From positions 992,001 through 1,056,000 of the forward strand of contig CATNEN010000011.1 in the NCBI GenBank assembly GCA_950097015.1: 64,000 nucleotides of DNA, in the 5' to 3' direction. Below the pieces are notes generated by a model. It was not told the origin of the DNA. It saw only the letters and a list, made by a program, of their open reading frames with translations, and did not search any database. The DNA is from Macrostomum hystrix. Lineage: Eukaryota; Platyhelminthes; Macrostomidae. A program made the position numbers and the translations under genes. Positions 58,701 to 64,000 of the stretch are shown here, piece by piece. How positions within the stretch are numbered: the stretch's first letter is position 1; every line of letters starts with the position of its first letter.

Positions 58701-61700
58701 CCAGATCCTCATGGGGGATGAACTGACACCCTCCCAGATCCTCAGGATGAACTGACACCATCCCAGATCCTCAGGATGAACTGACACCCTCCCAGATCCT
58801 CAGGATGAACTGACACCCTCCCAGATCCTCAGGATGAACTGACACCCTCCCAGATCCTCAGGATGAACTGACACCATCCCAGATCCTCAGGGGGATGAAC
58901 TGACACCCTCCCAGATCCTCAGGATGAACTGACACCCTCCCAGATCCTCAGGATGAACTGACACCCTCCCAGATCCTCAGGATGAACTGACACCCTCCCA
59001 GATCCTCAGGATGAACTGACACCCACCCAGATCCTCAGGATGAACTGACACCCACTCATATCCTCAGGATGAACTGACACCCTCCCATATCCTCAGGATG
59101 AACTGACACCCTCCCAGATCCTCAGGGGAGTGAGCTGATACATTCCCAGATCCTCAGGGGAGTGAGCTGATACATTCCCAGATCCTCAGGGAGATGAAAT
59201 GACACCCTCCTAGATACTCAGGGAGATGAACTATCACCTTCCCAAATTGTGAGTTCGACATAAAATAGTTTTATTTTGTTAAAGTTTCCTGAACCTGGAC
59301 GTTCTCTCCTAGTTATGACGACTCCAGCAATCGCGTTGCGAGAGCCCTCAAGCCCTACGAGGTCGACGACTCGGACGCGGCTGATTTGGCATTCAACGTG
59401 GCTCACTTTCGAGCTAAAAAGGAGGTAAGGCGTTTGTTAGAAAACTTTCATTCATTTTGTAACTACGCATAGATTCTACTTGCAGTAGTCAAAGTATGAA
59501 ATATTGAAAAAAACATTTTCCGAAGAATCTCTTGGCGAGTAACACAGTGTCTGTCACAAAAGTCTGTCTTTTAAAACGTTAGAATTTCAGAGTATACATA
59601 GAATTCCTCGCGGGCTTATGAGCAGTAAAAAATCACAAATAGGGCCTGTGTTCATAGTTAAGCGCCAGAATCTCAGGCCTGCACAATGCACAGCAAATGC
59701 TCAATAGCCTCCTAATAGTGTACCGCATTTTTTAGTCATTCAAAGCCGACAATGCAGAATGCGCTAGGCCAGGATGCGGGCCATAGCGACAGCCTACAGG
59801 CCTCTTTATCCCAACAGCCACCCCGTTCCAATTCTCCCCAGATTGAGCTGAGCGCTGAGCTAAAGCAGATTCTGCAGTTGCAGCCGCAGGAGCGCAGTTC
59901 AGCCCAGGTGAGGGCAATCACTCGCGGCCTGCAACGTCTGCCAACATTCAACGAGTATCCGCTGAGGGTGCAGGAGAAACTGGCCCGAGTGGCTCGCTAT
60001 CACACTGTGCCGCCTGGTCGAGTCATCATCCGTCAGGGTCACGCCGGGGTCAACTTCTACGTCATCATCAGCGGCCGGGCGCTGGTTAGCGTGATGCAGC
60101 AGCAGAGGGACACCATTGTGGCCAGGCTGGGTCAGGGCCAGGCCTTTGGCGAGGTGGCCCTCATGCAGGAGGTCACCAGGACGGCTAGCATTGTTAGCCA
60201 GGATGCCATGCAGCTGCTGGCCATTGGTAGGGATGAATTTCAGGTGAGGCATCAAATTATTAGTGCTTATCAATGAGATCTTTAAATTCCCAGTCGGCAT
60301 AGATCAAAGATTCGATATTAGGTTGTAAATCAAAGGTTAACCGAGGTGGTTGCAGATCAAATTTCGACGTGGCGGCACACACAAATAATAGAATTAGCCG
60401 AGGCGGCATAGATCAAAGGGTTGAACGAGGCGGCACAGATAAGAGGTTAGATGTAGTGGCACAATAAAACAAAAAACCACAAGGCCGAGAGTGGTGCTAA
60501 AAGTTTACTTATTGAAACTCAAACCTGTCGTTTTGCCAAATTATGAATTAAACTATAATTCCAATGAAAAGTAGGCATATTTAAGACCGAGTAGCGGTAA
60601 AGAGTGAAAACGATGGCTTCCATAAACTAAAAACAGAAGACCTGTTTTGCACTCGGGATGGGAACATAGACAACTAGGTAGCATTTTTTGGTTAGGGTAG
60701 ACAAAAAACTAATGAAAGGGACAACTGAATAAAAGTACATAAGTACATAAGTACATAAGTACAAAAGTACAGATTAAAGTACAAAGAATGGAATTTTGAA
60801 AAATGCAAATCCAACAGCAGCTCTGGACTCTGATGGAATTCGGGCGAAGGGAGTTTTATCCTTTCCAATCCCTCATCCGAAGGTAGTTCAACTTGTATTT
60901 AGTTAAACCATTAATGAATAAATGAATAAAACATTTCAGGAAATATTCTCCAACCCGGAGACAAGCGCCTCAGGCCGAAGCGGAGGCGGTGGCGGCGGTG
61001 GTGTCCCAGATCACCTACGCTACCTGTTAAACTGCTCATTTATGCGCTTTTTACCAACCGAGCCGCTGCTATCGAATCCGAGCGCCTGTCGGGCCGGCTG
61101 CTATCGGCGCAACGCGGTGGTGGTGGCGGACAGCAAGACCTGCCCGGATCTGGTCATCATTCGGTCCGGATTCTGCCGGGTGATGAAGCGCCTGCTGGTG
61201 AACCGCAGCGACAGTCCTCGAGAGCCTCCAGCTCAGCCAGAGTCGCCTCGAAGCGGCGGCGGCGGCGGCGGCGGAAGCAGCGACAGATCGTCAAAGTCGG
61301 CTAGGACGGCCGATGTCACACTGCCAGGACTGCAGCCAAGCAGTGGCCTGAGCTGTGAGCGAACTTCCCTCAACAACAAAAAATCCATAAAAAACTACTG
61401 TTACTTTAATTTACGGATATTTCCACCGCAACTGACACTATGTCCAGCATGACAGACACTATGTCCACCTCGACAGACACTATGTCCACCTCGACAGACA
61501 CTATGTCCACCTCGACAGACACTATGTCCACCTCGACAGACACTATGTCCACCTCGACAGACACTATGTCCACCTCGACAGACACTATGTCCACCTCGAC
61601 AGACACTATGTCCACCTCGACAGACACTATGTCCACCTCGACAGACACTATGTCCACCGAAACAGGCACCATGTCTATAACAATAGGCACAATGTCCACC

Positions 61701-62817
61701 CCATGCAGTAAACACAAACTCCATTTTAAAGTACAGAGTGTTTGATCCTATCAGCGTCTGGGTACGTCGTATGTGTCAAAAAACGCGCCTATCTTTCACA
61801 GACTCGAAAATTGACACTGGTCTATCAAAGCCGAAGCGGCACCAGTTCAAATTTGAAATTTCCAAGAAACAGCGCAGCCTTGGCCTGGACAGCCTGTCGG
61901 CCGCCTCGGCCAGTTCGGAGTTAAAGCCGCCGCCGTCGCTAGAGATTCGGCGTCAAGTGCCGAGGCTTATTGTGACAACAGACGATGGTCGACTGGACTT
62001 CAGCGCTGAGGCCGACGCGACTGCCCAGGAAGACAGCTCCCAGATGAATCCAGCCACGACGGAAGACGAAAAAAAATGTGTCGCCGTGGAGATTTGCATT
62101 CTGAAGCCCGGCGACGTCTTTGTGAGGCCGCTTTTTTTATAAAAAAACTTTTTCCTATTGTTTTCTCAAATTCTTTAACATAGGAGAATTGACGTATTTA
62201 ATATTGTCGCCATTTTAGGGCCTGTCCGATATCATGTTCAAGGATGAGAAAATTCACGAGGTTGAGGACAGCGCCAGTGTCTCACTGGTGAGATCTTGGA
62301 TCGATGATCGAAAGATGAGAGGGTTGAATGTTGGAAAGTGGTTCCTGAGCTCGTTTCCGCCGCGAGGCCATCATTCATTTGACAGCACCTGTTTCAAAGC
62401 GAGGCCATCATTCATTTGACAACACCTGTTTCAAAGCGAGACCATCATTCATTTGACAACACCTGTTTCAAAGCGAGACCATCATTCATTTGACAACACC
62501 TTTTCAAATACTTTCAACCACGAATCTGTACCATTCGTGTAAATGATTACCCGAAATCCGAACAGGTGAGCAACGGTGCCGAATGCGTCCTACTATCCAA
62601 GGCCTTCTTTATCCAGCACGCGCCGGAGCGGGTCCGCCTAAGAGTTCGCGAGGCGGTGCAGCCCTACCCCAGCGAGCGAGTATTCGAGAGCAACTATTAC
62701 ACCCAGGTGGCCTGGAATCGCTACAGGAGGGCAGTTTTTAAACTGGCTCTCAGCCGAGCTTTGGCTGCCAACGCCGGTCGGAGGGCGGCGGTGGCAGTTA
62801 GAAGCGGCGTCAATTAA
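55734..62817 (+). CDS. CNBD2: cyclic nucleotide-binding domain protein CNBD2
   Basis: Eight coding exons join without a phase conflict: 55734-55964, 58592-58665, 59313-59424, 59746-60243, 60940-61354, 61802-62121, 62219-62287, 62566-62817; total 656 residues, somewhat longer than the vertebrate protein. The first CNB domain (exon 4 into 5) has the family run FNEYPLRVQEKLARVA, RVIIRQGHAGVNFYVIISG and the phosphate-binding cassette FGEVALMQEVTRTAS, which keeps the Glu and Arg that contact cyclic nucleotide. The second, degenerate half has PDHLRYLLNCSFM, then PGDVF-GLSDIMF, VSNGAECVLLSKAFF and YPSERVFES. This is the exact order of CNBD2, known from male germ cells and sperm flagella. A Gly/Ser-rich insert in exon 5 is lineage-specific. 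Exon 4 is taken from the CAAAG acceptor because only it keeps phase. Nearly all larger introns contain tandem repeats. Confidence 0.92.
55990..56525. repeat. 21-bp minisatellite in CNBD2 intron 1
   Basis: About 25 copies around CTTATCTCCTCCTCACCTTA. It begins about 25 bases after the donor. The complementary strand repeats AAGGTGAGG, a donor-like word in antisense. Confidence 0.95.
57045..57985. repeat. 57-bp composite minisatellite in CNBD2 intron 1
   Basis: Two subunits alternate: GAGTGAGGTGGGTGTCTATC plus GTGGCTAA, and GAGTGAGGTGGGTGTTCTAT plus ATTGGATTG. About 16 higher-order copies are very similar, which points to recent expansion by the dimer. Confidence 0.95.
58680..59240. repeat. 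29-bp minisatellite in CNBD2 intron 2
   Basis: About 19 copies around GATGAACTGACACCCTCCCA followed by GATCCTCAG. It starts within 20 bases of the donor and fills most of the 647-bp intron. Confidence 0.95.
60298..60790. repeat. weak repeats in CNBD2 intron 4
   Basis: Scattered, diverged copies of GAGGCGGCATAGATCAAAG at 60298-60470 and a short AAGTACAT run at 60735-60770. Much weaker than in the other introns. Confidence 0.6.
61435..61690. repeat. 21-bp minisatellite in CNBD2 intron 5
   Basis: About 12 copies around ACTATGTCCACCTCGACAGA. The period is divisible by three, which creates open frames on both strands. Confidence 0.95.
62335..62510. repeat. 37-bp tandem repeat seeded by a SINE fragment, CNBD2 intron 7
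   Basis: A fragment of SINE family 1 (GGTTCCTGAGCTCGTTTCCG then CCGCGAGGCC) at 62338-62370 leads into four tandem copies. The unit starts GAGGCCATCATTCATTTGAC and ends CAAAGC. Confidence 0.8.
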
Positions 62818-62824
62818 TCGAAGA

Positions 62825-62945
62825 TGTACTTTTAACTGAGTCCAAATGTACTTTTAACAGAATCCAAAAGTACTTTTAACAGAGTCCACATGTACTTTAA
62901 GCCAAACCTGAATGCACTTTTATCGGATTCTATACGTACTTTTAA
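62825..62945. repeat. 23-bp repeat in the CNBD2 3' UTR
   Basis: Five copies around TGTACTTTTAACAGAGTCCA, beginning right after the TAA. Confidence 0.88.
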
Positions 62946-63135
62946 CTAACAATAGAAAGACCAATATTTCAAATATGCACATTTTCTTTTTTCTGTATCT
63001 CCTAAAATATTCAGCCAAACGCCCAGGAAATTCAGAACACGGGCTCAAATTTCCGCTCTATCCTCGATCACTAAATACCGGCATCGTCGAGATATTCAAC
63101 GACTCTTGTCGGGGTGTCTCGTGGCAAAAACCAAC

Positions 63136-63141
63136 AATAAA
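63136..63141 (+). other. polyadenylation signal of CNBD2
   Basis: AATAAA about 320 bases past the stop and beyond the UTR repeat. Confidence 0.5.
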
Positions 63142-63179
63142 GGCTCATTTTTTCTGCTCACAAAATTTCATCAGGTAAC

Positions 63180-64000
63180 AATGTCGGTTATTATTGTTGA
63201 TAGTAGTAATAGTAGTAAATAGTAGTAAACTGCAATAGTAGTAAAGTACTAATTATGCACGAAATATCTCCTCAGAAAAAAATCAGCAGATTTTAATATA
63301 CAAACGTTTTGCTAACAGAATGAGAACGATATTTCTTTATTATGTTGTAGATTTTTGTAGTTTTTTAATGTAAACGGAATGTTTCACATTTAATTAGCCC
63401 TTTTTACGCTTCAATAAGTCGTTACACTGTCTGAAAAAATAACGAATTTACTAAAATTTGATTGGTCGTTTAGCTTTTGTTGCTATTTTTAGAAATAGCA
63501 ACCCGTGGGTACAACCCATTTTTACCCCTCAAACAAGACAGGTTTTTATAGAAACAATGAGAAACGAAAAATTTCATCTCGTTTTTTAAGCGATAAACTG
63601 TGTATCCATATGTAACAGATAGATTTGTAAGTGTATTTTAGTAGCAGATTGATTTTATTTAGCATTCGACAATGGCTGACAATGGCAAACAAAAGTGCAT
63701 GAAGATAAAATTGATAAAGACTGAACTTTCCGATTTTTTATGCATGACATTCTGTCACCGCGCAAACTAACAAATTGATGAAGAAGAAAAGCAAAAGCTG
63801 ACCAAATAACCGAGTCTGATTAATACAGCAATTAGCAATACACCAAGGTAAGATTATAAAATTTTAATAGCAGCAAAACCTAAAGAAAAGCTGTGAATAT
63901 TTCTGTGTTTCTGTGAATCTTTCCTACAATGACTATTCTATTTTCTACAAAAAAAATTTAATTCAGTGATTGCTTGAGAGTCGAAATTCGAAAGAAAGAA
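63180..64000. other. no gene recognised
   Basis: AT-rich downstream flank with a short TAGTAG run near 63199-63245. No exon was seen before the window edge. Confidence 0.4.

Overview
This is a window of animal nuclear DNA. Every recognisable gene but one is split by GT-AG introns. The gene set is purely metazoan: a p120/delta-catenin relative ending in DSWV, CNBD2, a SLC39A zinc transporter, a mitochondrial DnaJ of the Tid1/DNAJA3 type, and a globin. An invertebrate is indicated by the secreted laminarinase-like GH16 protein. Dense tRNA-derived SINEs, hAT-type MITEs and a Helitron, GC-rich exons in AT-rich surroundings, and pyrimidine-AG acceptors lying just before several start codons would fit a spiralian such as a free-living flatworm. 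That placement is inference.

Layout. 1-5870: no confident gene, two minisatellites and a SINE fragment. 5878-10271: DNAJA3-like gene, five coding exons. 11327-15243: SLC39A/ZIP transporter, whose first coding exon may be a lone ATG. 16086-18363: a Helitron carrying a broken PIF1-like helicase and a nested hAT MITE, inserted in a 25-bp minisatellite. 18364-26340: gene-free and dominated by long tandem arrays. 26347-27096 (minus): intronless globin with an N-myristoylation-type start. 27130-35100: gene-free, with SINEs, MITEs and a 34-bp perfect inverted repeat. 35107-46168: delta-catenin-family gene, ten coding exons. 47722-49125 (minus): apple/PAN plus GH16 beta-glucanase-like gene, divergent from 49419-51081, a SpoU/TrmH rRNA methyltransferase. 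52849-53583: METTL23-like methyltransferase, 5' end not found. 55734-62817: CNBD2, eight coding exons. 62818-64000: 3' flank.

The outstanding property is intron structure. Most introns longer than about 400 bp carry their own minisatellite, with units of 10 to 57 bp. Some units contain splice-site-like words, one array starts exactly at its intron's donor site, and one array is bracketed by two copies of an exon start. Arrays are mostly private to one intron, but a few unit families recur at two loci. One of these lies inside a hAT-type MITE.

The genes do not form one pathway; they are ordinary neighbours. All exon models were joined by hand from reading-frame phase and splice consensus. They agree in phase throughout, but no transcript evidence was available.
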